From contig JANOSD010000059.1 of NCBI GenBank assembly GCA_031415655.1, positions 1-14,992 of the forward strand: a stretch of 14,992 nt of DNA. The letters run 5' to 3'. The stretch's first letter is position 1. Every line of letters starts with the position of its first letter. A program made the translations under genes and the position numbers. The notes beneath the pieces were generated by a model. It saw only the letters and a program-made list of their open reading frames with translations, had not been told where the DNA came from and did no database searches. Positions 7,432 to 14,877 of this stretch are shown piece by piece. The DNA comes from JAKOVR01 sp031415655 (lineage in GTDB: Bacteria > Actinomycetota > Acidimicrobiia > Acidimicrobiales > Acidimicrobilacustridaceae).

Positions 7432-7467
7432 GGTTCGTCGGCTGGTTCGTCGGCTGGTCAGTCGGCA
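7432..7467. repeat. 12-bp tandem repeat between converging genes
   Basis: GGTTCGTCGGCT occurs twice perfectly (7432-7455), followed by a third copy with three changes (7456-7467) that runs over the stop codon of the minus-strand permease. It fills most of the 57-base space between hepT and the permease. A second small direct repeat, TGACCGG, precedes it. No clear terminator hairpin is visible here. Confidence 0.7.
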
Positions 7468-10406
7468 ATGCGAAGGGCGACGGCGGGCTTGATGCGGGCG
7501 GCTTGCATCGCCGGAGCGGCGGTCGCGGCGAGGACGGCGATCAGGGGTAAGGCAGCGATCACGGCAAGCGTGCCGAGCGGCACTTGGAACGGCAGCGGTT
7601 GGTCGCCGAACGCCATGGAGTGCACCAACAACTGGTAACTCACGAGCAGCGCAAGGAGGATGCCGAGCAGGATCCCTTGGGTGGCGATGAACGCTGCCTC
7701 GAGCAGGAAGGCTCGGCGGACCGTCTTGGCGGGGAAGCCCATGGCGCGCAGCATGCCGATCTCCCGTCGTCGCTCTCGCACCGCCCGCACCATCACGACA
7801 CCCATCCCGGCGATGCCAATCACCAGACCGAGGCCGAGGAACCCGCGCAACAATGCGAAGAACCCGTCGTTCTGCGCAAGGATCCGCTCCACATCCTCCT
7901 GAAAGCCGGCAGCCGACACACCGCTCGCCACGAGGTCGGCTTCCAGTCGCGCCGCAACGATCGCCGGATCAGCGCCGTCACGAACCTTGACGTACGAACG
8001 GCTCGGCGAGGACGCCGGTCCCATGAGTTCTCGAACGAAGGGGGCGCCAGCCAGCGCCCCGAGGAAGGTGATGTCGCGCCCGAGCACCCCCACCACGGTG
8101 AGCGAACGTTGCGCGTTGGTTGCCGGGTTGAAAACCGTGATGGCGTCGCCCGGATCCACGAGATCACGCGGCGGTCCACCACCACTACGGAGAAACGACG
8201 CCGACAGAATCACCAACGACGGATCGGCCAGCACGGCCCGATACACGGCCTGATCGTCGGCATACCCCGACGACCGTTCGGCCAATGCCGGCGGGCCAAC
8301 CTCCACCAATGCCGCGTCGAAACCGGTGAGCGCCCAGTTTTTAGGCGCCGACTCGTTCTTGCTCGTGAACCGCGGAAGTGACCGGGTGAGCGTGGCGACA
8401 CGGTCCACGTCGGGTTGGGCCAGGAGCGCTTCGGCGGCAATCGGGTTCGCCGGGTTGGCATCGGCGTACACGTCAAAACCACCACGAACATCGTTGATGA
8501 TCTGCGGACCCTGGCCGCTGAACACCGCCCCGATCTGGGTCAGGAATGTCATGGTGAAGATCACCGACGTGAACATGCCGAGCAACATGCCGGTACGGCT
8601 CCGTCGGGCCACGGGATAGGCGAGCGACAACCGTCCCGCCAGGCCCAGTCCGGCCCCACTGGCGGCGCGAGATACGCGTGCCCACAGCCGGTCAGCGTTC
8701 GTGGCGAGCACCGTCGCCGCCGCCACCATGATCAGCCCCTGCACAGCGAAGGTGTCGATGTTTGGCGACCCCATCACCTGCGGCAGGAACGAATAGATGC
8801 CCCCGGTCCAGACGAGGATCGCGGTACACACCAACACCGCGATCAGGCGTCGACCTCGTGATCGAGCGGTGAGCCCCAGAACACAAAAGAGCGCCAGCGG
8901 CGGCCCGGCAATCGCCAACGCCGGCTTCGATCCGGTGATGCCTTGCGCTGCGACCGCGACGCCGACCACGACACCCAAGGCGCAGGTCGCCAAGACCCAC
9001 GGCGACCGGCGCCGCGGCACGGCTCCGGTGATGTTGCGGATGGCGTGAATGATGTTGAGGCGCGAGATCGCCAGGCTCGTACCGTGCACGGTGAGCAACG
9101 AGATTGTGAGACCGAGCCCCATGCCGCCGAGCAGGCTGGTGGTCTTGAAGGTGAACGGGTAGTCGGCAGCGTTGGGCGAACCGCTGGTGATGGCGTCGGA
9201 CACCCGCGCAATGGCCCAGCCGACACCAACGCCGAGCACCCCGCCGAGCATCGTCGCAATCACGGAATAGATCGAACCCTCCAACCCGAACGCACGCTGG
9301 AGGTGATTGCGGCGCATACCGACGGCCCGCATGATTCCGAGTTCGGCTCGTCGTTCCTCCGCCAACATCACGAACAGGTTGACCAAGAGCAAGACACCGG
9401 CCGCCACGCTGAAGATTCCGGCGCCGCGGTAGAGCTGCGTGATCGAGTCGCCAGAGCGTTGAGCGTTGAGCAGCAGGTTCTCTTTCACCCGACTGACGTC
9501 CGGTTTGGTGATACCAGCATCGGACAGTCGGGCCACGATCTGTCGCGTCACGAACGCGCTGCGGTCTTTGTCCGGGATCACACCGTCACCGTTGGCGACG
9601 AGAAGCTGGTGCACCAACGCCACGGAACTTCCCGGCGCCGCTTCGAGCGCAGCACCGTCTGGTCCGACCGGTCCCGGTGCTGTGTTGTTCGGCAGCGAAA
9701 CCCGCTCGATCGTTCCCGGTGCAACAAAAACTGGGGTGGGTGTGCCAAGGCGACTGATCGTTCCGTAGCCGGCAATGCCGCGTTCGGGAATCACCTCCCG
9801 AACGACAAACCGGTGCGGGGTGCCCGCCAAGTACGCCTGCACCGCGTCGCCACCCGACAGCCCCAGCGTGCGAGCCGCCACCTCACTGATCACCAGTTCG
9901 TCACCCGTGGGGGTGGCGCCCGCTCTCTCGAACCCCGTTTCGGCCGGGTCTCTTCCGAGCCGTCTGGCCTCGTCGAAATCGATCTCGACAAGTTCGGCGG
10001 TGCTGATTCCTCGCCGGTCGGTGCTGGGGTTCACGTCTGCAACTGCGACCATCGTCGCGGCAATCGAACGGCGAGCAAGCACAGAGTGAGCGCCGACCAC
10101 AGCCGGATCGGGGCCCAGCGAGTCCGACGCCAGGCGAAGCTCATCGGGGGTGCGAGCGTTGACGATTTCGTCGATCGGACCCAGGTTCGTGGCCGCTGAA
10201 CCGAGCACGGCCGAGTTCACCGTGTCGCCCACGACCAACGACGCCGTGATGATCGCAGTGCCCAGCACGCCGCCGAGGATCACCAGCGCCGCTTCCCCCC
10301 GACGCCGGGTGATGTTCCGGAATGCCAAGCGCCGAAACGTTGGTCGGCATGCCAGATCGACCAACCCCGGAAGAAGGAGCAACCCAGCCAACGCAACAGC
10401 GAACAC
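7458..10406 (-). CDS. FtsX/MacB-type ABC transporter permease
   Basis: A 982-aa membrane protein with two FtsX modules. A hydrophobic N-terminus is followed by 'LAFRNITRRRGEAALVILGGVLGTAIITASLVVGDTV', then a large extracytoplasmic domain (about 65-320). A three-helix FtsX block follows with the signature 'RRAELGIMRAVGMRR', then a central set of hydrophobic segments and a second extracytoplasmic domain. A final FtsX block has 'RRREIGMLRAMGFPAKTVRRAF'. Such permeases work with a cytoplasmic ATPase in lipoprotein or envelope-substrate export or in signalling to cell-wall enzymes; the substrate is unknown. No ATPase gene flanks it here, which is unusual. The GTG start at 10406 has TAAGCT six bases upstream, again a leaderless layout. 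Confidence 0.92.
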   Translation of the reverse strand: MFAVALAGLLLLPGLVDLACRPTFRRLAFRNITRRRGEAALVILGGVLGTAIITASLVVGDTVNSAVLGSAATNLGPIDEIVNARTPDELRLASDSLGPDPAVVGAHSVLARRSIAATMVAVADVNPSTDRRGISTAELVEIDFDEARRLGRDPAETGFERAGATPTGDELVISEVAARTLGLSGGDAVQAYLAGTPHRFVVREVIPERGIAGYGTISRLGTPTPVFVAPGTIERVSLPNNTAPGPVGPDGAALEAAPGSSVALVHQLLVANGDGVIPDKDRSAFVTRQIVARLSDAGITKPDVSRVKENLLLNAQRSGDSITQLYRGAGIFSVAAGVLLLVNLFVMLAEERRAELGIMRAVGMRRNHLQRAFGLEGSIYSVIATMLGGVLGVGVGWAIARVSDAITSGSPNAADYPFTFKTTSLLGGMGLGLTISLLTVHGTSLAISRLNIIHAIRNITGAVPRRRSPWVLATCALGVVVGVAVAAQGITGSKPALAIAGPPLALFCVLGLTARSRGRRLIAVLVCTAILVWTGGIYSFLPQVMGSPNIDTFAVQGLIMVAAATVLATNADRLWARVSRAASGAGLGLAGRLSLAYPVARRSRTGMLLGMFTSVIFTMTFLTQIGAVFSGQGPQIINDVRGGFDVYADANPANPIAAEALLAQPDVDRVATLTRSLPRFTSKNESAPKNWALTGFDAALVEVGPPALAERSSGYADDQAVYRAVLADPSLVILSASFLRSGGGPPRDLVDPGDAITVFNPATNAQRSLTVVGVLGRDITFLGALAGAPFVRELMGPASSPSRSYVKVRDGADPAIVAARLEADLVASGVSAAGFQEDVERILAQNDGFFALLRGFLGLGLVIGIAGMGVVMVRAVRERRREIGMLRAMGFPAKTVRRAFLLEAAFIATQGILLGILLALLVSYQLLVHSMAFGDQPLPFQVPLGTLAVIAALPLIAVLAATAAPAMQAARIKPAVALRIAD

Positions 10407-10412
10407 CGGTCG

Positions 10413-10418
10413 AGCTTA
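10413..10418 (-). promoter_or_regulatory. -10 box of the ABC permease gene, leaderless arrangement
   Basis: TAAGCT on the minus strand, then six bases, then the GTG start at 10406. The spacing equals that of int and mntA. There is no clear -35. Confidence 0.4.
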
Positions 10419-10535
10419 CGATGCCCGATCTGTTCTCCGTGTTTGGCCCCGTCACCGCCTGTGTGTGTTTGGGTCTCCCGGCGCGCGACTAGGAAACCGA
10501 CGAGCACATGCACTGCCGACCTCCCCGAATCCCCC

Positions 10536-10583
10536 GATCCACGCGCCAATCCACCCGCCAATCCACGGGCCAATCCACGCGGC
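10536..10583. repeat. Four 12-bp tandem repeats in the intergenic region
   Basis: Four head-to-tail 12-bp units, starting GATCCACGCGCC and continuing AATCCACCCGCC, AATCCACGGGCC and AATCCACGCGGC. The ATCCAC core is invariant and the last four to five bases vary. They lie in the 274-base region between the divergent permease (start 10406) and the GT-C gene (start 10681). They read as protein repeats in either strand, but no credible gene covers them. They could be a protein-binding array or slippage product. Confidence 0.8.
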
Positions 10584-10680
10584 AGGTCACGGGCGAATGC
10601 GATTGTGTCCTCGGAACCATCCAGCCCGGTGTGAGCGTTGTAGATCCCGTGCCCGACGCTTGTCGCAGAGGACAACCCCA

Positions 10681-12087
10681 ATGACCACCGGATCGCCAGC
10701 TATCGACCAGGACGAGGTGACCGCCGACGCCACCAGCACTCGGCGACGGCGTTTGCTCGCCCGTTGGAAAGCCGGCGCGGCGCCGATCGAAACGGTCCTC
10801 GCCCGGCAGACCCCTCCCGCCGTCGCCACCATTGCCCTGCTCGTGCTCTGGTTCTTGGTGATCGTGCTCGGCCGGGTATGGGGCCTGCTACTCGAAGCGC
10901 AACGGGTGGCCATCACGCTGTACGTCCCCCCCATCCTCGGCGCTATTCGGCAGGACTTCGGGCCGCGATTCCTGATCCCGGTCGGTGTCGGTCTGGCCGG
11001 AGCCTTCGCACTGCCTCGTCTGATCGCCCGTTTCCGTTGGCGTGCGGCGGTAGCGCTGGCCACTGGGTCAACGCTGCTGTGGTGGGTGGTACTCGCTCGG
11101 ATCGACCCCGACGGTGGGCTCACCCGAGGGCTCGAGTGGTGGATGTTCGAAGCAGCGGCAGCCGACGTCTCGCGAGATCCATTGGGGTACCTCCGTGGGT
11201 TCACCGATGCCCTTCCCACCTACAGCGTGCAGGTGCGCGGGCACCCGCCGGGCTTGCCGCTGATGCTGGGCGGCCTCGATCGGTTGGGACTTCCCGGTCC
11301 GGGGTGGGCGGCGACCTTCATCCTGGCCATCGCCATCAGTGGCATCCCGGCCGTGCTCATCACCATCCGCCGAGTGGCCAGCGAGCACGCCGCCCGAATG
11401 GCCATGCCATTTCTCGTGCTGGCTCCGTCGGCAGCGTGGTTTGCCACGTCCTACGACGCCATGTTTGCGGCGATCGGCGCCTGGTTCATCCTTTGTTTGG
11501 TGCTCGCCACCGAAAGTGCCGGCAAACGACGCGTGGCCCTCTGTGTGGGCGCCGGGGCGCTGGCGACGTTGTTGATCCTCTTTTCCTACGGCATGGGGCT
11601 CATGGGCGCGGTCGCCGTCGTGATCGTTATCGCTCGACGGGCATGGTTCATCGTTCTCCTGACCGCCGCTGCCTCCCTGGCGTTCACGGCCGCACTCGTC
11701 CCGCTCGGCTTCTGGTGGATCAGCGGACTCCAAGCCACGATCCACGAGTACCACACGCTTGATGTCGTCCGTCCGTACAACTATTTCGTGTTCAACAACG
11801 TGGCGGCCTGGTTCCTCGCGATCGGACCGGCGACGCTCGTTGGCCTCACCCGTCTACGCGATCGCAAACTCTGGTTGCTCGTAGGCGGCGGACTGCTCGC
11901 CGTGGTGACAGCGAACCTGTCCGGGCTTTCCCAGGGCGAGGTGGAACGCATCTGGCTGCCGTTCACGCTCTGGGTATTGCCGGCCGGGGCCGCCCTCTCG
12001 GGCCGTGGCCGGGCCACCACGGGTTGGCTGGCCCTACAAGTTGTGTCCAGCGTTGGACTCGCCGTCGTCGTCACCACCTACTGGTAA
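10681..12087 (+). CDS. Polytopic membrane protein, GT-C glycosyltransferase-like
   Basis: A 468-aa protein with a short charged cytoplasmic N-terminus (RRRRLLARWK) and about ten hydrophobic segments, the first near 47-65. The loop motif RGHPPG (186-191), the aromatic loop 'YDAMFAAIGAWF' and 'GEVERIWLPF' (419-428) resemble GT-C polyprenyl-phosphate-sugar transferases, which add sugars to envelope glycans outside the membrane. A catalytic acid in the first loop cannot be assigned, so the family call is moderate. The start is ATG at 10681, with AGAGGA eight bases upstream. The same frame stays open back to 10150, but that part crosses the repeats and the permease start and is rejected. A sugar-nucleotide epimerase follows after 191 bases. 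Confidence 0.8.
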   Translation: MTTGSPAIDQDEVTADATSTRRRRLLARWKAGAAPIETVLARQTPPAVATIALLVLWFLVIVLGRVWGLLLEAQRVAITLYVPPILGAIRQDFGPRFLIPVGVGLAGAFALPRLIARFRWRAAVALATGSTLLWWVVLARIDPDGGLTRGLEWWMFEAAAADVSRDPLGYLRGFTDALPTYSVQVRGHPPGLPLMLGGLDRLGLPGPGWAATFILAIAISGIPAVLITIRRVASEHAARMAMPFLVLAPSAAWFATSYDAMFAAIGAWFILCLVLATESAGKRRVALCVGAGALATLLILFSYGMGLMGAVAVVIVIARRAWFIVLLTAAASLAFTAALVPLGFWWISGLQATIHEYHTLDVVRPYNYFVFNNVAAWFLAIGPATLVGLTRLRDRKLWLLVGGGLLAVVTANLSGLSQGEVERIWLPFTLWVLPAGAALSGRGRATTGWLALQVVSSVGLAVVVTTYW

Positions 12088-12096
12088 GTCCCGCGG

Positions 12097-12115
12097 TGTC
12101 GTCGCGCCGGCGACA
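12097..12115 (+). terminator. GC-rich hairpin after the GT-C gene
   Basis: TGTCG-T-CG / CG-G-CGACA around a three-base loop, nine bases after the TAA stop. There is no T-run, so it may be only a weak terminator or a message-stabilising hairpin. Confidence 0.25.
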
Positions 12116-12278
12116 GCACGATGACCACCCGCCCGCCACGGCCGGCGAAACCCGCATAGAACGTAGCCACAGCATCACTTCGCCGGACGGTGACCACGGT
12201 GTCCGACCACACCTGCGGTCGCCTACGGTCAAGTACGGCCATTGTCAACCCTCGAACGTTCCGGGATCACCCTCCACC

Positions 12279-13349
12279 ATGCACATCCTCGTCACCGGCG
12301 GCGCCGGCTTCATTGGATCGGCCATCGTCGATCAGCTTCTTGCCCTCGACCATGAGGTGCGTGTGGTGGATCTCCTTCACCCTGGTGCTCATCGCCAGAA
12401 GCCGACCTACCTCAATGACCAAGCGGTCTACACCTTCGCCGACCTGCGTGTCCCCGACGTTGCCGCCACCGCCGTGGTTGGTATCGATGCGGTTTGTCAC
12501 CAAGCGGCGATGGTGGGGCTCGGCGTCAACTTCGCCGACGTCACCGACTACGTGAGCCACAACGACCTCGGAACCGCGTCGCTCCTGCGGGCGCTTCACG
12601 ACCGGGATTGGTCCGGCCGTTTTGTGCTGGCCAGCTCGATGGTGGTCTACGGCGAAGGCCGGTATCGGTGTGCCGACCACGGGCTCGTTCGCCCGTCCGC
12701 ACGACCACTGGAACGGCTCGATTCCGGGCATTTCGAGCCGTTGTGCCCAGTATGCGGTGCGGAACTGGCGGCCGAAGCCGTGCCCGAATCGGCCCCACCC
12801 GACCCCCGAAACGTGTATGCCGCCACCAAACTCCAGCAGGAGTTTCTCGTGAACGCCTATGCCCGAGAGCACTCCGGCACGGAAGCGGTATCGCTGCGCT
12901 ACCACAACGTCTACGGACCGCGAATGCCTCGCAATACGCCCTACGCCGGTGTGGCCAGCATCTTTCGATCGGCGGCCGAGCGGGGAGACGCACCGCAGGT
13001 GTTCGAGGACGGCGGGCAGCGACGCGACTTCGTGCACGTCGCCGATATCGCCCGCGCCAATGTCGCTGCGCTCACCATTCCCGCATCGTTGACCGACGCC
13101 GGGCTGGTGGACGGCCCGTTCAACGTGGCCACCGGCGATCCGCACACGGTGCTCGACATGGCGACGGCGCTCGTCGCGTCCGTCGGCACCGACTCTCCCA
13201 CCCCCCAGGTGGTGGGGGGGTATCGACTCGGCGATGTCCGCCATGTGTTCGCGTCACCCGAACGGGCGGCCGAGGTGCTCGGGTTCCGCGCCTCGGTGAC
13301 CTTCGATGAAGGCATGGTGGAGTTCGCCTCGGCCGAGCTTCGGGACTGA
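12279..13349 (+). CDS. NAD-dependent sugar-nucleotide epimerase/dehydratase (dTDP-L-rhamnose 4-epimerase type)
   Basis: A 356-aa extended short-chain dehydrogenase. The N-terminal Rossmann motif is GGAGFIG (7-13), the catalytic Ser is in ASSMVVYG (about 117-124), and Tyr180/Lys184 are in YAATK. 'RYHNVYGPRMPRNTPYAGVASIF' and 'DGGQRRDFVHVADIARAN' are typical of UDP/dTDP-sugar epimerases. Between the Ser and Tyr parts lies an insert with C131-x2-H134 and C156-x2-C159 (CPVCG), which could hold zinc. This insert occurs in proteins commonly labelled dTDP-L-rhamnose 4-epimerase, so a deoxysugar substrate is likely but not shown. The start is the ATG at 12279; the open frame back to 12024 overlaps the previous gene and is rejected. 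The next gene follows after five bases, so they form an operon. Confidence 0.9.
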   Translation: MHILVTGGAGFIGSAIVDQLLALDHEVRVVDLLHPGAHRQKPTYLNDQAVYTFADLRVPDVAATAVVGIDAVCHQAAMVGLGVNFADVTDYVSHNDLGTASLLRALHDRDWSGRFVLASSMVVYGEGRYRCADHGLVRPSARPLERLDSGHFEPLCPVCGAELAAEAVPESAPPDPRNVYAATKLQQEFLVNAYAREHSGTEAVSLRYHNVYGPRMPRNTPYAGVASIFRSAAERGDAPQVFEDGGQRRDFVHVADIARANVAALTIPASLTDAGLVDGPFNVATGDPHTVLDMATALVASVGTDSPTPQVVGGYRLGDVRHVFASPERAAEVLGFRASVTFDEGMVEFASAELRD

Positions 13350-13354
13350 CCCAA

Positions 13355-14122
13355 ATGGCCATCGCCCCCGCGCCCGGTCCACTGCTGGGCCCCGACACCG
13401 AACTGGATCACGGGCTCGCCAACATCGCCGTTCTTGACGTGCAGCTCGTGGTGATCGCCAAAGAACCGGTTGCGGGCAAGGTAAAGACCCGGCTCTGCCC
13501 GCCGTGCACGCCTGAAGAGGCCGCGGCCATAGCCGAAGCTGCATTGCGCGACACGCTCGCCGCGGTGGCCGCCGCTTCGGCGCAGCGTTACGTGCTGGCG
13601 ATCGACGGTGAGCCCGGCCCATGGCTGCCGAACGGATTCGACGTCATCCACCAACGCGGTGGGGGGCTCGACGAGCGGCTGGCAAACGCCTTCGACGACT
13701 GCTTCGCCCACAGTCCGGCGCCGGTCGTGATCGTGGGCATGGATACCCCGCAGCTCAAACCGTCGGACCTCATCGCGGCGACGGGGGCATTGGCGACGGG
13801 GGCGCCCTTGTCTCGAGAACCGTTCGGTGGTCGTGCCGTGCTCGGCCCGGCCGACGACGGCGGCTACTGGCTGATCGGTCTCGACCGGCACCAACCCACG
13901 GCGATTCGTGGCGTCCCCATGAGCCAACCAAACACGGGCGCCGCCCAAGCCGATCGACTCCTCGAGTTGAACTATGAGGTTCGGCAGCTCCGACCACTCC
14001 TGGACGTCGACGGATTTCCCGATGCCCAGCGAGTGGCTGGCCACCTGCCCGGCAGCCGTTTTTCATTGGCGGTGACCACCGTGCTGCGACGGCTCGCGAA
14101 CCTCGAACCGGCGCCCGACTAG
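13355..14122 (+). CDS. TIGR04282/DUF2064 family GT-A-like glycosyl- or nucleotidyltransferase
   Basis: A 255-aa GT-A fold protein. The motifs are AKEPVAGKVKTRL (35-47, nucleotide binding, like MobA/cofC-type enzymes), GMDTPQL (128-134, metal-binding Asp130), GPADDGGYWLIGL (164-176) and DVDGFPD (217-223). The family is DUF2064/TIGR04282. Members are named arsenosugar-biosynthesis glycosyltransferases in some annotations, but no arsenic genes are here, so the substrate is open. The neighbouring epimerase and GT-C gene suggest surface-glycan synthesis. The ATG at 13355 is five bases after the epimerase stop. It gives a 28-residue tail absent from most relatives, so a GTG at 13439 (MQLVVIAKEP) is a serious alternative start. 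Confidence 0.88.
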   Translation: MAIAPAPGPLLGPDTELDHGLANIAVLDVQLVVIAKEPVAGKVKTRLCPPCTPEEAAAIAEAALRDTLAAVAAASAQRYVLAIDGEPGPWLPNGFDVIHQRGGGLDERLANAFDDCFAHSPAPVVIVGMDTPQLKPSDLIAATGALATGAPLSREPFGGRAVLGPADDGGYWLIGLDRHQPTAIRGVPMSQPNTGAAQADRLLELNYEVRQLRPLLDVDGFPDAQRVAGHLPGSRFSLAVTTVLRRLANLEPAPD

Positions 14123-14283
14123 TCGCATCCCCAGGACGAACACTCCGGGGAAACGAGGCTCTCCATCGCCCGAATCGTGAGCCGCACCCCGATCAGGATC
14201 TCGTTGCGAGCATCGCTCCCGAGAACCACGAAGCGCGCCCGAAGGTACGGTCCGACAAGGAGTGCGATGACGGTTGTCGTCAT
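14119..14283 (-). CDS. Possible small hydrophobic protein (uncertain)
   Basis: A 54-codon minus-strand frame from an ATG at 14283, extendable to 14412 (97 aa). It has about 80% G or C at third codon positions, above the local average, which is coding-like. The product would begin with a short hydrophobic stretch (VIALLVGPYL) and end in CSSWGCD. There is no ribosome binding site or recognised family, and it overlaps the end of the plus-strand gene by four bases. It may be chance or a gene remnant. Confidence 0.2.
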   Translation of the reverse strand: MTTTVIALLVGPYLRARFVVLGSDARNEILIGVRLTIRAMESLVSPECSSWGCD

Positions 14284-14389
14284 GGTGGCCGTTGCCCGAA
14301 GTGGGAGTCCGAGTTGTGCATCCAGGCCGGGGAGACTCGGCGCCCGACAGACAAGGGCGTAGCTCCATGGGCTTCCCTTTTTGCTTTTG

Positions 14390-14441
14390 GGCAACGAGGA
14401 CGAGGACGCCAAATGGCGGGATCCTCGTTTTCGTTCTTGCC
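14390..14441 (+). terminator. Long imperfect inverted repeat, terminator-like
   Basis: Left arm 14390-14410 (GGCAA..CGAGGACGCC) pairs with right arm 14415-14441 (GGCG..TCCTCG..TTGCC) around an AAAT loop. The inner part is CGAGGACGCC against GGCG-GGA-TCCTCG with a three-base bulge, followed by TTTT. On the plus strand it could end transcripts from the sugar operon 268 bases upstream or from a small RNA. Confidence 0.4.
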
Positions 14442-14776
14442 GACGAAGATGCCCGGTCTCGCCGAAACACTTCCCAATGACTCTCCTGTTTCTCCGGGGT
14501 CCGGACGGCCGTCTTGGGGGCGTTCGTCGCCGGTTGAATCAGCATTGTTTGGGGTGGCGCAAACGACGGGCCCGATGGGCAGGCCCTACCTCCAGCTGAC
14601 ACGTTTTCGTTCGCTGCGGTCGTGCGAACGGTCCGGGCGGACAGTGGAACCGTCGAACCGGTACACCGGCACACGCCCGCAAAGCGAGGAGTGGGCGTGC
14701 GTTCAACGTCCTTTCATCCAGCAGAACTCGGCAAGCACCGTCACCGAAAGAATCTCGAACAATCTTGCGTAACTTG

Positions 14777-14806
14777 TTGCGAACACGCGTGCCGACCAGG
14801 TAGAGT
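14777..14806 (+). promoter_or_regulatory. Sigma-70-type promoter for the right-edge gene
   Basis: TTGCGA (14777-14782) and TAGAGT (14801-14806) are separated by 18 bases. Transcription would start near 14813 and leave a leader of about 65 bases before the ATG at 14878. The leader contains a small hairpin (GCCCC 14846-14850, GGGGC 14859-14863). Confidence 0.5.
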
Positions 14807-14877
14807 GACGACCAGGAAACGGCACCGGGTTGGTGTCAAACGGGCGCCCCACATGGCTGGGGCAAGGGAGCACGCCA

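Larger units (their letters stand above)
14123..14877. other. 755-base gap without a convincing gene
   Basis: No confident gene is found on either strand. It holds a hairpin just after the GT-A gene (14129-14150, CCCCAGGA against TCCGGGG), the weak minus-strand frame at 14119-14283 and a 52-base imperfect inverted repeat at 14390-14441. At the right end is a promoter with a leader for the next gene. A 152-codon plus-strand frame at 14314-14772 has no family resemblance and is not called. A small RNA or a decayed gene is possible. Confidence 0.5.

Noticed and set aside
8943..10199. A 418-codon plus-strand open frame
   Set aside because: It is antisense to the FtsX permease and has the Arg/His-rich composition of a shadow frame.
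10150..10680. Upstream extension of the GT-C gene frame
   Set aside because: It overlaps the start of the divergent permease and the tandem repeats. A good ribosome binding site supports the ATG at 10681.
12024..12278. Upstream extension of the epimerase frame
   Set aside because: It overlaps the GT-C gene, and the Rossmann motif begins right at the ATG at 12279.
12267..13244. A 325-codon minus-strand open frame
   Set aside because: It is antisense to the epimerase and shows no recognisable motif.
12941..14044. A 367-codon minus-strand open frame
   Set aside because: It runs antisense across two genes that carry clear family motifs.
14352..14364. The 13-mer CAAGGGCGTAGCT shared with 65-77
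   Set aside because: About one or two shared 13-mers are expected by chance in 15 kb, and the flanks do not match. It is not treated as an attachment site.
14355..14400. tRNA-like start GGGCGTAGCTC
   Set aside because: The following bases do not form a D arm, anticodon arm or T arm.
14063..14674. A 203-codon minus-strand frame in the gap
   Set aside because: It is rich in Arg, Pro, Ser and Thr without a hydrophobic or domain pattern, and it overlaps the end of the GT-A gene.
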